From Gammaproteobacteria bacterium (lineage in GTDB: Bacteria > Pseudomonadota > Gammaproteobacteria > Steroidobacterales > Steroidobacteraceae): 64,000 bases of DNA. Positions within the stretch are counted from its first letter, which is position 1; each line of letters opens with the position of its first letter. The DNA is taken from the NCBI GenBank assembly GCA_003137095.1, contig PLET01000055.1, positions 42,667-106,666 of the forward strand, given 5' to 3'. The notes below the pieces were generated by a model. The model did not search any database. It had not been told where the DNA came from and worked only from the letters and a program-made list of their open reading frames with translations. The translations under genes and the position numbers were made by a program. Of the stretch, positions 1 to 11,100 are shown piece by piece.

Positions 1-701
<701 letters not shown>

Positions 702-714
<13 letters not shown>

Positions 715-1694
715 TGCACGGCGCGGGCGATGGCGCGCGCCACGCAATCGGCGCCGGCCGAACCCAAGCGCGCGATGAGGGCGGGCCGCTGCTGCCGGCC
801 GCTGCCGCCGACCGCGGCGCTCGCCAGCGCAAACACCGTGTCGCCGTCGAAGGGCGTGTGCGCCGGCCGTACGGCGCGCGCGATGCCGTCGTGCGCCATC
901 ATGGCCACGCGCTTGCATTCGACGGTGGCGAGATCCGCCGTGCAGGCCACCACCGCGAGGGTGGTGTTGGCGCCTGCCTGCAGGCGCCCGAGCTGCTGCA
1001 GGCGGGATTGCGCGGGCGCCGGGTCGCTCGCATCGACGGGTTCGCGCGGCGCTCCCGCGCCGCCGAACTCCGCCTGCAGCTCGAAGGGCCAGGCCCAGTA
1101 GGTCCTGCCGTCCGGCATGAACACGGAGCCGACCGCATTGACGGCGACCAGCGCGCCCACCACGAGCCCGTCGCCCAGATCGAGCGAGGCCGAACCGATG
1201 CCGCCCTTGGAGAGGCCCGCCATGGCGCCGTAGCCGGCGCCGGCGCAACCCTGCGCGAAGTCCGCGCCGGCGGCCCGCAGGGCGCTCACGCCGAGCTCGC
1301 GATAGGGCGGCGCCGCGCCCCAGGCCTTGTCGCCGCCGTTCGACAGATCATGCAGCACGGCGGCCGGCACGATGGGAATGGCGTGCGTCCCGGGGCGCAG
1401 GTTGAGGCCGATGCCCTCGGCCGAGAGCGCCGCCGCGACGCCGTCGGCCGCCGCCAGTCCGAACACCGAGCCGCCGGCGAGCACCAGCGCGTGCACGCGG
1501 CCGACCAGATTCTCGGGCGCGAGCACCTCAGTCTCGCGCAGGCCCGGGGCGCCGCCGCGCACATCGACCGCCGCGTTCCAGGCCGCGGCGCACCTCAGCA
1601 CGGTCACGCCGGTCTTGGCCGCGGCGGCGTCGGCGTGGCCGACGCCGAGGCCGGCGACATCGGTGATGAGGTTCTTAGGTCCCGGGCGGAACAT
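702..1694 (-). CDS. P1 family peptidase (DmpA / L-aminopeptidase D-esterase type)
   Basis: A 330-residue member of the S58/P1 family, Ntn-fold enzymes that cleave themselves before a catalytic Ser and act as aminopeptidases or D-esterases. It begins ITDVAGLGVGHA, typical of the family, and carries the glycine-rich segments LAGGSVFGL and GAGYGAMAGLSKGGIGSAS. VVGALVAVNAVGSV lies near the expected processing region. I start it at the ATG just before RPGPKNL; upstream codons in this frame read through coaX and are not coding. It follows coaX by 17 bases on the same strand and probably shares its transcript. No signal peptide is seen, so it is likely cytoplasmic. Substrate unknown. Confidence 0.85.
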
Positions 1695-1711
1695 GGGGCC
1701 TGGCGCAGGGC

Positions 1712-2467
1712 CTAGCGCGGCTGCGCCGCGATCACGGCCAATCCCTGCAGCACGAGGTCCGGCACGATCTCGCCGCGCGAGCGCATGCTGCCGGTGATCA
1801 TGCCGGCATCGCCGCCGGTGATGAACATCTTGGGCTTGACGCCGGTGCTGTGTTCGACCACCTCGGCGGCGCGATCCGCCATGCCGGCGAGCGCGAACAC
1901 GGCGCCGCGCGACACCGCGCCGATGGTGTTGTTGGCCAGCACGCCGGCCATCGAGGGCGTGCTGTGCTCCACCGCGCGGGCGATGTCGCTGGTCTTGTTG
2001 AGCAGCGCCTCGCGCATCATGTGGATGCCGGGAACGATCAGTCCGCCGAGATGCTGGCCGCCGGCATCGACGCTGTCCACCTTCACCGCGGTGCCGACGT
2101 CGACCACGCACAGCACCGAGCGGTGGAGCGTCCAGGCGCCGATGACCCCGAGCCAGCGGTCCGCCCCGAGCAGCGTCGGATCCAGATAGCCGTTGGTGAG
2201 CTCGTGAAAATTGCGGGTGGCGGTGATGAATTCCACATTGAGCTTGAACACCCTGCGGGCCAGACGCGTCAGCGTCTTGGCCATGGCGAGCCCTGCGACA
2301 TTGGACACCAGCACCCGGTCGGGCCGCTGCGCGGTGTCGAACAGCGCGGCGGTCCACAGGGCCGATTTGGCATCGCGGTGGACCACGGCCTGCTGGTCGG
2401 AGAGTCCGGTGCTGGTGAGCCATGCCCACTTCAAGCGGGTGTTGCCGACGTCGATGACCAAGATCAT
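1712..2467 (-). CDS. coaX: Type III pantothenate kinase
   Basis: Phosphorylates pantothenate at the first step of coenzyme A synthesis. At 251 residues it has normal family length and is an ASKHA-fold enzyme. Motifs: nucleotide-binding IDVGNTRLKW at the N-terminus, GADRW (101-105) containing the catalytic Asp, DVGTA (123-127) and GGLIVPG (141-147). The ATG at 2467 directly precedes the fold's first strand. The usual partner birA is not next to it; a P1 peptidase lies downstream instead. It is divergent from the glycosyltransferase gene at 2550, across 82 bases in which I see no convincing promoter. Confidence 0.95.
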   Translation of the reverse strand: MILVIDVGNTRLKWAWLTSTGLSDQQAVVHRDAKSALWTAALFDTAQRPDRVLVSNVAGLAMAKTLTRLARRVFKLNVEFITATRNFHELTNGYLDPTLLGADRWLGVIGAWTLHRSVLCVVDVGTAVKVDSVDAGGQHLGGLIVPGIHMMREALLNKTSDIARAVEHSTPSMAGVLANNTIGAVSRGAVFALAGMADRAAEVVEHSTGVKPKMFITGGDAGMITGSMRSRGEIVPDLVLQGLAVIAAQPR

Positions 2468-2549
2468 GCGTGATTGCCCATTGCGCCGCCGGCCGCGATA
2501 AAGTGCGCAAGGATAGCATTTTGTGTTTCGCCACCGAGGGAGTCAGGAT

Positions 2550-3608
2550 ATGTCAGCTGAGTCCGCCCGCTGCGATCGCCCGCTCGTGGTCCGTTGCGGC
2601 GCGTTCGGCGACATGGTGCTGCTGACCGCGATGATCCGCGAATTGCACGCGCGCTTCCGGCGCCCGGTGGATCTCGTGACCTCCGGATCCTGGAGCGAGC
2701 CGCTGCTCGCCGGCCAGCCCGGAGTCGGGGAAATCTTCTGTGTGCGCAGCCGCAAGACGCCGTATCTGCTCTCCGTGGGCCAGCGCCGCGTGGTGCGGGG
2801 GCTGCGACGGCGCGGCATCGGACCTACGTGGTATTGCGACGGCACGCATGCCGCCATGGCGATGCTGGTGCGCGCCGGCATCCCCCGGGATCTCATCGTC
2901 GATGTGGCGCAGCACCCCTTGCTGGCGGGCGAGCATGCCACGGAACAGTGGCATCGCCTGGCGCAGATCATGCCGGAGGGGTTGGAGACGCCGCCGCCGC
3001 CGGGCCGGCCGCTCGCCGGCGGCTGCCAACTGGCGGTGAGCGCCGCCCAGCTCTTGGATCTCAAAGGCTGGCTGCAGAAGCGGGGCATCGGCACGCCCTT
3101 GGTGGTGGTGCAGGCGGGCAACAAGCGCACCATGCGGCGCGGCCCGCGGCGCCTCGCCGTCAATCACAAGTACTGGCCGGCCGCGCGCTGGGCGGAGGTG
3201 ATCCGGCATCTGCGCGGCGATCTGCCGCAGCATGCCATCGTGCTGCTGGGAACCGGTCCGGAATTCGCGCTCAACCGGGAAATCGCCGCACTGGCCGGCG
3301 TCTCCGGTGTGTACAACGCCGCCGACGATCTGCCCATTGCGCGGCTGGTCGCGCTGCTGGCGCGCGCCAGCGCGCTCATCGGCGTGGACTCCGGCCCGGC
3401 GCATGCCGCGGCCGCGGTCGGCTGTCCGCAGGTGGTGCTGTTCGGCCGCGCCTCACCCACGTTGTACCGGCCGCGGGGCACCGCGGGCGCGGAGGTGCGG
3501 CTGCTGACGGGCGAGGTAAACGGCCAGCCGAACATGCTCGGCATCGCAGCCAAGGCGGTGATCGAGGCGTGGGACGGCCTGACCCTGCGGCTGCCGCAGG
3601 GAGCTTGA
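2550..3608 (+). CDS. Family 9 glycosyltransferase (ADP-heptose:LPS heptosyltransferase-like)
   Basis: A 352-residue cytoplasmic GT9 enzyme, expected to add heptose or a related sugar to lipopolysaccharide core or another glycan. The N-terminal GAFGDMVLLTAMIREL resembles the GDxLLtTP acceptor loop of heptosyltransferases. The C-terminal half has the nucleotide-sugar loop GVDSGPAHAAAAVGCPQVVLFG. I start it at the ATG at 2550, behind a GGGAG site, rather than at the in-frame GTG at 2523. It converges on glgC with an 18-base gap. Other lipopolysaccharide core genes are not nearby, so the exact acceptor is unknown. Confidence 0.85.
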   Translation: MSAESARCDRPLVVRCGAFGDMVLLTAMIRELHARFRRPVDLVTSGSWSEPLLAGQPGVGEIFCVRSRKTPYLLSVGQRRVVRGLRRRGIGPTWYCDGTHAAMAMLVRAGIPRDLIVDVAQHPLLAGEHATEQWHRLAQIMPEGLETPPPPGRPLAGGCQLAVSAAQLLDLKGWLQKRGIGTPLVVVQAGNKRTMRRGPRRLAVNHKYWPAARWAEVIRHLRGDLPQHAIVLLGTGPEFALNREIAALAGVSGVYNAADDLPIARLVALLARASALIGVDSGPAHAAAAVGCPQVVLFGRASPTLYRPRGTAGAEVRLLTGEVNGQPNMLGIAAKAVIEAWDGLTLRLPQGA

Positions 3609-3626
3609 GCGGACAGGCTGGGCGGG

Positions 3627-4922
3627 TTACATCAGCGCGCGCAGCATGTCCGGGGTTACCAGCACCACGCCGCGCTTGGTGACGAAGAAGCGCTTCGCAT
3701 CGAGCACCGCGTCCATGCCGATCTGCATGCCGTCCGGGATGACGCAGTTCTCGTCGAGGATGCAGCGCTTGATGGCGCAGCGGCGGCCGATGGTGACCCC
3801 GGGCAGCAGCACCGAGCTGTCGATGCGGGTGCCGTCCTCGATGCGCACGTCGTTCGACAGCAGCGATTGGACCACCGCGGCGCCGGAGATGATGCAGCCG
3901 CCGGCCACCATGGAATTGACCGCCATGCCGCGCCGGCCTTCCTCGTCGAGCACGAATTTCGCGGGCGGCTGCTGCGCCTGATAGGTCCAGATCGGCCATT
4001 GATGGTCGTAGATGTTGAGCTCCGGATTGAGTGAAACGAGCTCCATGTTGGCCTCATACAGCGCGTCGACGTTGCCGACGTCGCGCCAGTAATTCTGCGC
4101 GCGGGTTTCGATGTCCTGGAAAGGATAGGCGAAGACGCGCATGCGGCCGATGGACGGCGGGATGATGTTCTTGCCGAAATCGTGGTTGCTGTCCGGGTTG
4201 ACGGAATCGTCGGTGAGCAGCTTCTCGAGGCGTTCGCGCGCGATCACATAGATGCCCATGGAGGCGCGTGCGAAATTCTCGTGGCCGTCGATCGGATCGG
4301 GCTTGTTGGGTTTCTCGGCGAACTTGACCACCCGGTTGGTATCGTCGGTGGTCATGATGCCGAATTCGTGCGCGCGTTCGATGGGCACGTCGACCACGCC
4401 CACGGTGATGTCGGCCTCGCAGGATTCGTGGTAGGCGATCATGGGGCCGTAATCCATCTTGTAGATGTGATCCCCGGCCAGGATCAGCACATGGGTGGGG
4501 TGGTGCGAGCGGATGAAATCGAGATTCTGGAACACGGAGTCGGCGGTGCCGCGGTACCAATGCGCGCCGGTCTGCTGCTGGGCCGGGATCAGCTCGACGA
4601 ATTCCCCCATTTCGCCGCGCAGATAGCTCCAGCCGCGCTGGATGTGCTGGATCAGGGACTGCGACTTGTACTGGGTGAGCACCGCGATCTGGCGGATGCC
4701 GGAATTGACGCAATTCGACAGCACGAAATCGATGATGCGGAATTTGCCGCCGAAGGGCGTGGCCGGCTTGCAGCGGTGCTGGGTTAGGCCTTTCAAACGC
4801 TCGCCGCGGCCGCCCGCCATGACCACCGCCAGGGTGCCGCTGGTCAGGCGGCTGACATAGCGCCCGGTGGTGTTGCGCGCCGCGTGCCGCATGCCTACGA
4901 TGGTGTCGGTGAAATAGTTCAT
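3627..4922 (-). CDS. glgC: Glucose-1-phosphate adenylyltransferase
   Basis: Makes ADP-glucose from glucose-1-phosphate and ATP, the committed step of glycogen synthesis, in the cytoplasm. The 431-residue protein has the nucleotidyltransferase loop AGGRGERL (36-43), KPATPFGGKFR (52-62) that includes an allosteric-type Lys, the central AGDHIYKMDY segment, and a C-terminal left-handed beta-helix ending in GVVLVTPDMLRALM. I chose the ATG at 4922 (MNYFTD); the frame remains open 28 codons further upstream without better support. It is divergent from glgA across about 105 bases, so the two genes probably share a control region. Confidence 0.95.
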   Translation of the reverse strand: MNYFTDTIVGMRHAARNTTGRYVSRLTSGTLAVVMAGGRGERLKGLTQHRCKPATPFGGKFRIIDFVLSNCVNSGIRQIAVLTQYKSQSLIQHIQRGWSYLRGEMGEFVELIPAQQQTGAHWYRGTADSVFQNLDFIRSHHPTHVLILAGDHIYKMDYGPMIAYHESCEADITVGVVDVPIERAHEFGIMTTDDTNRVVKFAEKPNKPDPIDGHENFARASMGIYVIARERLEKLLTDDSVNPDSNHDFGKNIIPPSIGRMRVFAYPFQDIETRAQNYWRDVGNVDALYEANMELVSLNPELNIYDHQWPIWTYQAQQPPAKFVLDEEGRRGMAVNSMVAGGCIISGAAVVQSLLSNDVRIEDGTRIDSSVLLPGVTIGRRCAIKRCILDENCVIPDGMQIGMDAVLDAKRFFVTKRGVVLVTPDMLRALM

Positions 4923-5027
4923 GGATGAGTTCGCCCCCCGAACCTTACTCAGCGTGCCACAGTCGCGATTTTCCCGCACGCGCTTTTGCGCACAGAATCC
5001 CGTCAAAAGCGTTGGTAGACTGTGCGG

Positions 5028-6491
5028 ATGGCCGCACTAAAGCTGTGCATCTTGAGTTCGGAGATCATGCCTTACGCAAAGACCGGCGGTCTTGCGGACG
5101 TGACGGGCGCCCTGGTGCACGAGCTTGCCCTGCTGGGCCACGAGGTGCGGCCGTTCATGCCGCTGTACGCCTCGGTGCGCCGGCTGCCGGATATGAGCCG
5201 GGTGGCCGGCGCCGAAGCGGTGCCGCTCGACATCGGCGGCGTCACCTATGAATTCTCGCTGTGGTCGGCGCGCGGCCCGGACGGCGACCCGCCGATGTAT
5301 TTCGTGGATTGTCCGCCGATGTTCGACCGCAGTGCCTTCTACACCACCGATCCGGACGAGCACCGCCGGTTCCTGCTGTTCACGCGCGCGGTCATCGAAT
5401 CCTGCCAGCGCCTCAAGTTCGCGCCGGACGTGTTTCATTGCCATGACTGGCACACCGCCTTCCTGCCGCTGTACCTGAAAACGACCTATGCCTGGGACCG
5501 CCTGTTCGCAGGCTCGCGCTCGGTGCTGACAATCCACAACATCGGCTATCAGGGCATCATGCCGGCGGACGCGCTGCCGGACCTCGAGCTCGGTACGGAG
5601 GAATCGCGCCTGGACCAGAGGGATCTGCGTTTCGGGCTGATCAACTCCCTGAAGCACGGCATCATATACGCCGATGCGGTCACCACGGTCAGCCCCACTT
5701 ATGCGCGCGAAATCTGCGAAACCTCGCTGGGCATGCAGATGCAGGGCGTGCTGCGGGCGCGGGCCGGCGGCATCCTCGGGATACTGAACGGGGTCGAGTA
5801 CCAGGATTGGGATCCGCGCGTCGACAGGTATCTCGCAGCGCGCTTCGGACCCGAGGATCTCGGCGGCAAGCTCGTGAACAAGCAGCTGCTGGCGCAAGGC
5901 TGCGGCCTCGATCTACCGGCATCGGCGCCGCTGATCGGCATGGTGACCCGGCTCGCCGAACAGAAGGGGATCGACATCCTGTTCGATTCGCTGCCGCGCG
6001 TGCTCGAGTCGCGCTCCGCCGGATTGGTGGTGCTCGGCAGCGGCGATGCCCGCTATGCGGAGTTCTTCGCGGGTCTGGCGGTGCGTTTCCCCGGGCGGGT
6101 GGCGTTCCGTTCGGGCTACGACGAGGCGCTCGCGCACCTGATCGAGGCCGGCAGCGACATGTTCCTGATGCCCTCGCGCTACGAGCCGTGCGGCCTGAAC
6201 CAGATGTACAGCCTGCGCTACGGCACCATCCCCATCGTGCACCGGACCGGCGGGTTGGCCGACTCGGTGCAGCACTTCGACGCGGCGCAGGGCAGCGGCA
6301 CCGGCTGCGTGTTCGAGCATTACGACGCCCCGGCGGTGCACTGGGCCCTCAACACCACCCTCGACTGGTTCCAGGATCGGCCCGCCTGGCTGCGGCTGAT
6401 GCAGAACGCCATGGCGGCGGATTTCTCCTGGAGCCGCCAGGTTCGCGAGTACGAGTCGGTTTACGGCCGCGTGCTTTCGAGCAGCGCATAG
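5028..6491 (+). CDS. glgA: Glycogen synthase (ADP-glucose)
   Basis: GT5-family enzyme that elongates alpha-1,4-glucan from ADP-glucose. The 487-residue protein has the N-terminal KTGGLADV (18-25) that binds ADP-glucose and the C-terminal SRYEPCGLNQMYSLRYG block with the family's catalytic Glu. I start at the ATG at 5028; a GTG two codons upstream is also possible. Neither has a Shine-Dalgarno sequence, and a TAGACT element ends only 7 bases before the ATG, so initiation may be leaderless. The final 31 bases overlap the convergent family 39 glycosyltransferase. No glgB or glgP is in the window. Confidence 0.95.
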   Translation: MAALKLCILSSEIMPYAKTGGLADVTGALVHELALLGHEVRPFMPLYASVRRLPDMSRVAGAEAVPLDIGGVTYEFSLWSARGPDGDPPMYFVDCPPMFDRSAFYTTDPDEHRRFLLFTRAVIESCQRLKFAPDVFHCHDWHTAFLPLYLKTTYAWDRLFAGSRSVLTIHNIGYQGIMPADALPDLELGTEESRLDQRDLRFGLINSLKHGIIYADAVTTVSPTYAREICETSLGMQMQGVLRARAGGILGILNGVEYQDWDPRVDRYLAARFGPEDLGGKLVNKQLLAQGCGLDLPASAPLIGMVTRLAEQKGIDILFDSLPRVLESRSAGLVVLGSGDARYAEFFAGLAVRFPGRVAFRSGYDEALAHLIEAGSDMFLMPSRYEPCGLNQMYSLRYGTIPIVHRTGGLADSVQHFDAAQGSGTGCVFEHYDAPAVHWALNTTLDWFQDRPAWLRLMQNAMAADFSWSRQVREYESVYGRVLSSSA

Positions 6492-8119
6492 CGGCGCCCG
6501 TGCGGCAGCGCATAGCGCGCCGCGACTTGCAGCCCTGCGGCGCCGAGCCAATCCGGGTCGCCCGCATCCGCCAGGCGTACCAGCAGCCGGCTCCGAGGCG
6601 GCATCGCGGCCGCATCCGCCGGCCGGTCGATGCGCGCCACCGAGGTGCGGGCATACAGATCGATCATGGCGCGGGTGGTCTCGTCGGGGGCGAGCAGGTA
6701 GAGCGGCCGGCCGGCGGAGTCGCGCTGCACGGCGCGGGCGATGGCCGCCAGATCCTGCCAGCGGTCCACCTGGCCGTAGAGCAGCGGCGCCGGGCCGAGC
6801 AGTAGCGCGAGGTAGGCCGCCAGCAGGGCGAGCTGCGCGCCGGCCATGGCGCCGCGGCGCAGCCGGGTCCAGGCTTGCGCCGCGCCGGCCACGGCGGTGG
6901 CCAGACCGAGCGCGGCCCACGCCAGGCCGGCGCCTGAATACGCCGCGGACGCGCTGTCGCGATGCACCAGCAGCAGGGCGGCGGCCATGACCGCGGCCGC
7001 CATCAGCATCAGCACCGCGGTGGCAAACATCGCGCGCAAGTCCCAGCCGTCGTGCTGCGCGGCGCTGCCCTGCACCCACCAGCCGAGCAACAGCGCCGCG
7101 CCGGGCAGCGCCGGCGCCAGATAGATGTTGCGCGCGGTGGCCGCCAACGACAGCACGGCGAGCGCCGGCAGGCATGCCGCGAGCGCAAAGCGCACCGCGC
7201 GGCGCGAGTCGCCGCCCAGATGGCGCTGCCGCCAGGCGCGGCGTGCCGCCGCCAGCATCAGCAGCGTCCAGGGCCACAGGTACATGGGCAGCTCGAGCAG
7301 ATACTTGCCGGGCGAATTGCGATGCCCGGTGGCGTATTGCAGCTCCGGCGGCGCATCGACGCCGACAAAGCGGCCGACCAGATTGTTCCAGAAGAACACC
7401 CGCAGATGCGCCGGGCCGTCGGGGCCCGCATACACGAACCCGACCCAGACCAGGATCACCGCGGCCTGCAGCAGCAGGCCGGCATACAGCTCGAAGCGCA
7501 GCAGCTCGCGCCAGCGCCGCTCCCAGATCACCAGGGTTACGAGCGCGAGCGCGGGCACCAGCCACGCCGCGGCACTCTTGGCGAGGAACCCCAGGGCCAG
7601 GGCGGCGTGCATGAGCAGATAGCCGCGCAGGCGTTCACGGGTAGCCGCGGCATGGAAGCCGGTGTACAGGCCGGCGAGGGCGACCGCGGTCGCGGCGAGC
7701 AGCGGGGCATCGGTGGCGAGCCAGATGTCCACCTGATAGGCGAGCAGGAAGGTGCTGATGGCGGCGGCGGCGGCCACGCCCGCGAGGGCGCCCGCGGCAC
7801 GGCGGGCGAGCAAACCGGTGCCAAGCGCGGTGATCAGGGCGTACAGCAGATTCGGCAGCCGCGCGGCCCACGCGCCCATGCCGAACAGCTTCATGGATGC
7901 GCCGGCCAGCCAATAGGTGAGCGGCGGCTTTTCGCAGAACGGCTCGCCGGCGAGCAGCGGCACGGCCTTGTCCGTCTGCCAGCTCATGCGCCAGGAGATG
8001 TCGGCCTCACGCGGCTCGTCCGGCGTCCAGTAGCCGCGCGCGAACAGCCCCGCGCCCACAGCCGCGATGAGCGCCGCGAACAGCGCCGCGGCGACCAGGC
8101 CAGGCGTCCCACTCCTCAT
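6461..8119 (-). CDS. Family 39 glycosyltransferase (ArnT/PMT-like integral membrane protein)
   Basis: A 552-residue inner-membrane protein with about a dozen hydrophobic segments. The first periplasmic loop carries YWTPDEPREADISW, the acidic catalytic-loop pattern of undecaprenyl-phosphate-sugar-dependent transferases such as ArnT. EKPPLTYWL follows, as is common in that family. It should move a sugar from a polyprenyl-phosphate donor onto a lipid or protein at the periplasmic face; the acceptor is unknown. The gene starts 31 bases after the uvrA stop on the same strand and may be co-transcribed with it. Its 3' end overlaps the end of glgA. Confidence 0.8.
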   Translation of the reverse strand: MRSGTPGLVAAALFAALIAAVGAGLFARGYWTPDEPREADISWRMSWQTDKAVPLLAGEPFCEKPPLTYWLAGASMKLFGMGAWAARLPNLLYALITALGTGLLARRAAGALAGVAAAAAISTFLLAYQVDIWLATDAPLLAATAVALAGLYTGFHAAATRERLRGYLLMHAALALGFLAKSAAAWLVPALALVTLVIWERRWRELLRFELYAGLLLQAAVILVWVGFVYAGPDGPAHLRVFFWNNLVGRFVGVDAPPELQYATGHRNSPGKYLLELPMYLWPWTLLMLAAARRAWRQRHLGGDSRRAVRFALAACLPALAVLSLAATARNIYLAPALPGAALLLGWWVQGSAAQHDGWDLRAMFATAVLMLMAAAVMAAALLLVHRDSASAAYSGAGLAWAALGLATAVAGAAQAWTRLRRGAMAGAQLALLAAYLALLLGPAPLLYGQVDRWQDLAAIARAVQRDSAGRPLYLLAPDETTRAMIDLYARTSVARIDRPADAAAMPPRSRLLVRLADAGDPDWLGAAGLQVAARYALPHGRRYALLESTRP

Positions 8120-8150
8120 CCGGGGGAGTATACCGGGCGAGGCCCGAGGG

Positions 8151-11100
8151 TCAGTCCACGCCGCGCTGCTTCAGGAACTCACCGAGGATGCGTGCGGTGT
8201 GGCCACGGGGACGTCGCACCACGGACTCCGGCGGCCCCTGCGCCACGATGCGCCCGCCGGCCGCACCGCCCTCGGGTCCCAGATCGATGATCCAATCCGC
8301 TTCGGCCATCACGTCGAGGTTGTGTTCGATCACGACCACCGTGTTGCCGGCGTCGACCAGCCGGTGCAGCACGCGCAAGAGCTTCTCGACGTCGGCCATG
8401 TGCAGGCCGACGGTCGGTTCGTCGAGCACGTACAGGGTGTGCTGGCCCTCGCGCCGCGCCAGGTCCCGACCGAGCGCATCGGTGCGCACCTTGGCGAGTT
8501 CGGCCACGAGCTTGATGCGCTGGCTCTCGCCGCCGGACAGCGTCGGGCTCGGCTGGCCCAGACTGAGGTAGCCCAAGCCGACGTCGGCGAGCAGGCCCAC
8601 CGCATGGCGCACGAGGCGCTGCGCCGCGAAGAACTCGAGCGCCTCATCGACGCTCATGGCGAGCACCGCGCCGATGCTGCAGCCCTTGAACAGGATGCCG
8701 AGGGTCTCCGTGTTGAAGCGGCGCCCGCCGCACACATCGCACAGCACCTGGACGTCAGGCAGGAAATTCATCTCGATGCGCTGCATGCCCTGGCCCTCGC
8801 AGGCCTCGCAGCGGCCGCCGGCCGAGTTGAACGAAAAGCGGCTGGCCGTGAAGCCGCGCATGCGCGCTTCGGTCGACTCCGCATAGAGCTTGCGGATCGC
8901 ATCCCAGAAGCCGACGTAGGTCGCGGGGCAGGAGCGCGGCGTCTTGCCGATGGGGGTCTGGTCGACCTCGAGCACGCGGCTGACGCCCTGCCAGCCGCGA
9001 AGCGCCGTGCAGCCGGCGAGCGGCGGCGCGGCGCCGCGCCGCGCGGCGTGCGACAGCAGGGTGCGCAGATTGCCGAGCAGCACGTCGCGGGCGAGCGAGG
9101 ACTTGCCGGAGCCGGACACGCCGGTGACCACGGTCAGGCGGCCGAGCGGGATGCGCGCGTCGATGCCGCGCAGATTGTGCATCACCGCGCCGGCCACCTC
9201 GATCGCGGCGCCGTCGCGGCCGACCGCCCGGCGCCGCGAGCGCGAGTGCTCAAGCGGCGCCCGCAGGCAGCGCCCGGTCACCGACGCGGCCATGCCGGTG
9301 AGCTCGGCGGCCGTGCCCTGCGCCACCACCTGCCCGCCGCGCGTGCCCGCGCCCGGCCCGAGGTCGATCACCTGATCGGCGCGGCGGATCGTGTCCTCAT
9401 CGTGTTCGACCACCACCAGCGTGTTGCCCTTGGCACGCAGCCCCTCGAGCGTGGCGAGCAGGTTGGCGTTGTCGCGCGGATGCAGGCCGATGGTCGGCTC
9501 ATCGAGCACGTAGCACACGCCCCTGAGGTTCGAACCGAGCTGCGCCGCCAGGCGGATGCGCTGCGCCTCGCCGCCGGAGAGGCTCGGCGCGGCGCGATCC
9601 AACTGCAGGTAGCCAAGACCGACGTCGCAGAGGAATGCGGTGCGTGCGGCGAGTTCGGGCAACAGGTCGCGGGCGATGTCGTGCTCGCGGCCGGCGAGCT
9701 TGAATCTGCCGAGTGCCCGCGAGAATTCCGCGACGGGCAGGGCGGTGAGCGCGGCGATCGAGCGGCCGCGGAACAGCACGCGACGCGCCACCGGATTGAG
9801 CCGCTCGCCGGCGCACTGCGGGCAGGTCTGCGCCGCCGCGCCGGCCTCGCGCCACACCGATTCCTCGCCGCTCTGCTCGGCGTCGAATTGCGGCAGCTGC
9901 ACTCCCGTGCCGAAGCAATGGGTGCACCAGCCATGGCGCGAGTTGAAGCTGAACAACCGCGGGTCGAGTTCGGGAAAACCCGTGCCGCAGGTGGGACAGG
10001 CGCGCTTGGTCGAGAACACGCGCACGGCGCCGGAATCGCCGGCCGCGTGCACCACGCCGCGCCCATGCGCCAGCGCGGTCGCGAGCGCTTCGCGCAACTG
10101 CGCCTCGCCGCGTGCGCCCGGCGTGAGGCTCGCCACCGGCAACTCGATGTCGTGCTCGACGAAACGGTCGAGCCGCGGCCACTTGGCGGTGGGCACCAGG
10201 GCGCCGTCCACCCGCAGATGCGTGAATCCCTTGCCCCGCGCCCAGCGGGCGAGGGTGGTGTACAGCCCCTTGCGGGCGGTCACGAGGGGCGCCGACAGCG
10301 TGAGGGGGCGGCCGCGATGCTCGCGCAGCAGGCGCGCGGCAATCGCGTCCGCGGACTGTGGTTCGATCGGAACGTCGCAGGCCGGACAGTATTGCGTGCC
10401 GAGCTTGACGTACAACAGCCGCAGGAAGTGGTAGATCTCGGTGAGCGTCGCCACCGTGCTCTTGCGGCCGCCACGGCTGGTGCGCTGTTCGATCGCCACC
10501 GTCGGCGGAATGCCGAAGATCGCGTCCACGTCGGGCCGCGAGGCCGGCTGCACGAACTGCCGCGCGTAGGCGTTGAGGGATTCGAGATAGCGCCGCTGGC
10601 CCTCGGCGAACAGGATGTCGAAGGCGAGCGTGCTCTTGCCGCTGCCCGACACGCCGGTGATCACCGTGAAGCGGTTGTGCTCGATATTCACGTGGATGTT
10701 CTGCAGATTGTGCTCGCGTGCGCCGTGGATCTCGATGGCCGCGTGACCCGCGGCGGCGTACGGCAGCCCTGCCTGGTCGTGCACCGCGGCGCCGAACGCG
10801 GGCGCCTCGAGGGCGGCCTTGAGTGCGCGGCCGGTGTGGGACTTCGGATCGAGCATCACCGCTTCCGGGGAGCCGGCGCACACCACTTCGCCGCCGGCTT
10901 CGCCGCCCTCCGGGCCGAGATCCACGATCCAGTCCGCGGCGCCGATGACGTCCAGATTGTGCTCGATCACCAGCAGCGAGTGGCCGGCCTCGGTGAGGCG
11001 CCGGAACGCGCGCAGCAATTTGGCGATGTCGTCGAAATGCAGGCCGGTGGTGGGCTCGTCGAACAAGAACAGCGAGCCGCGCCTGCCGGCGCCGGCGCGC

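Noticed and set aside
2523-2549. Upstream GTG start for the family 9 glycosyltransferase
   Set aside because: The ATG at 2550 has a good GGGAG site and gives the usual family N-terminus.
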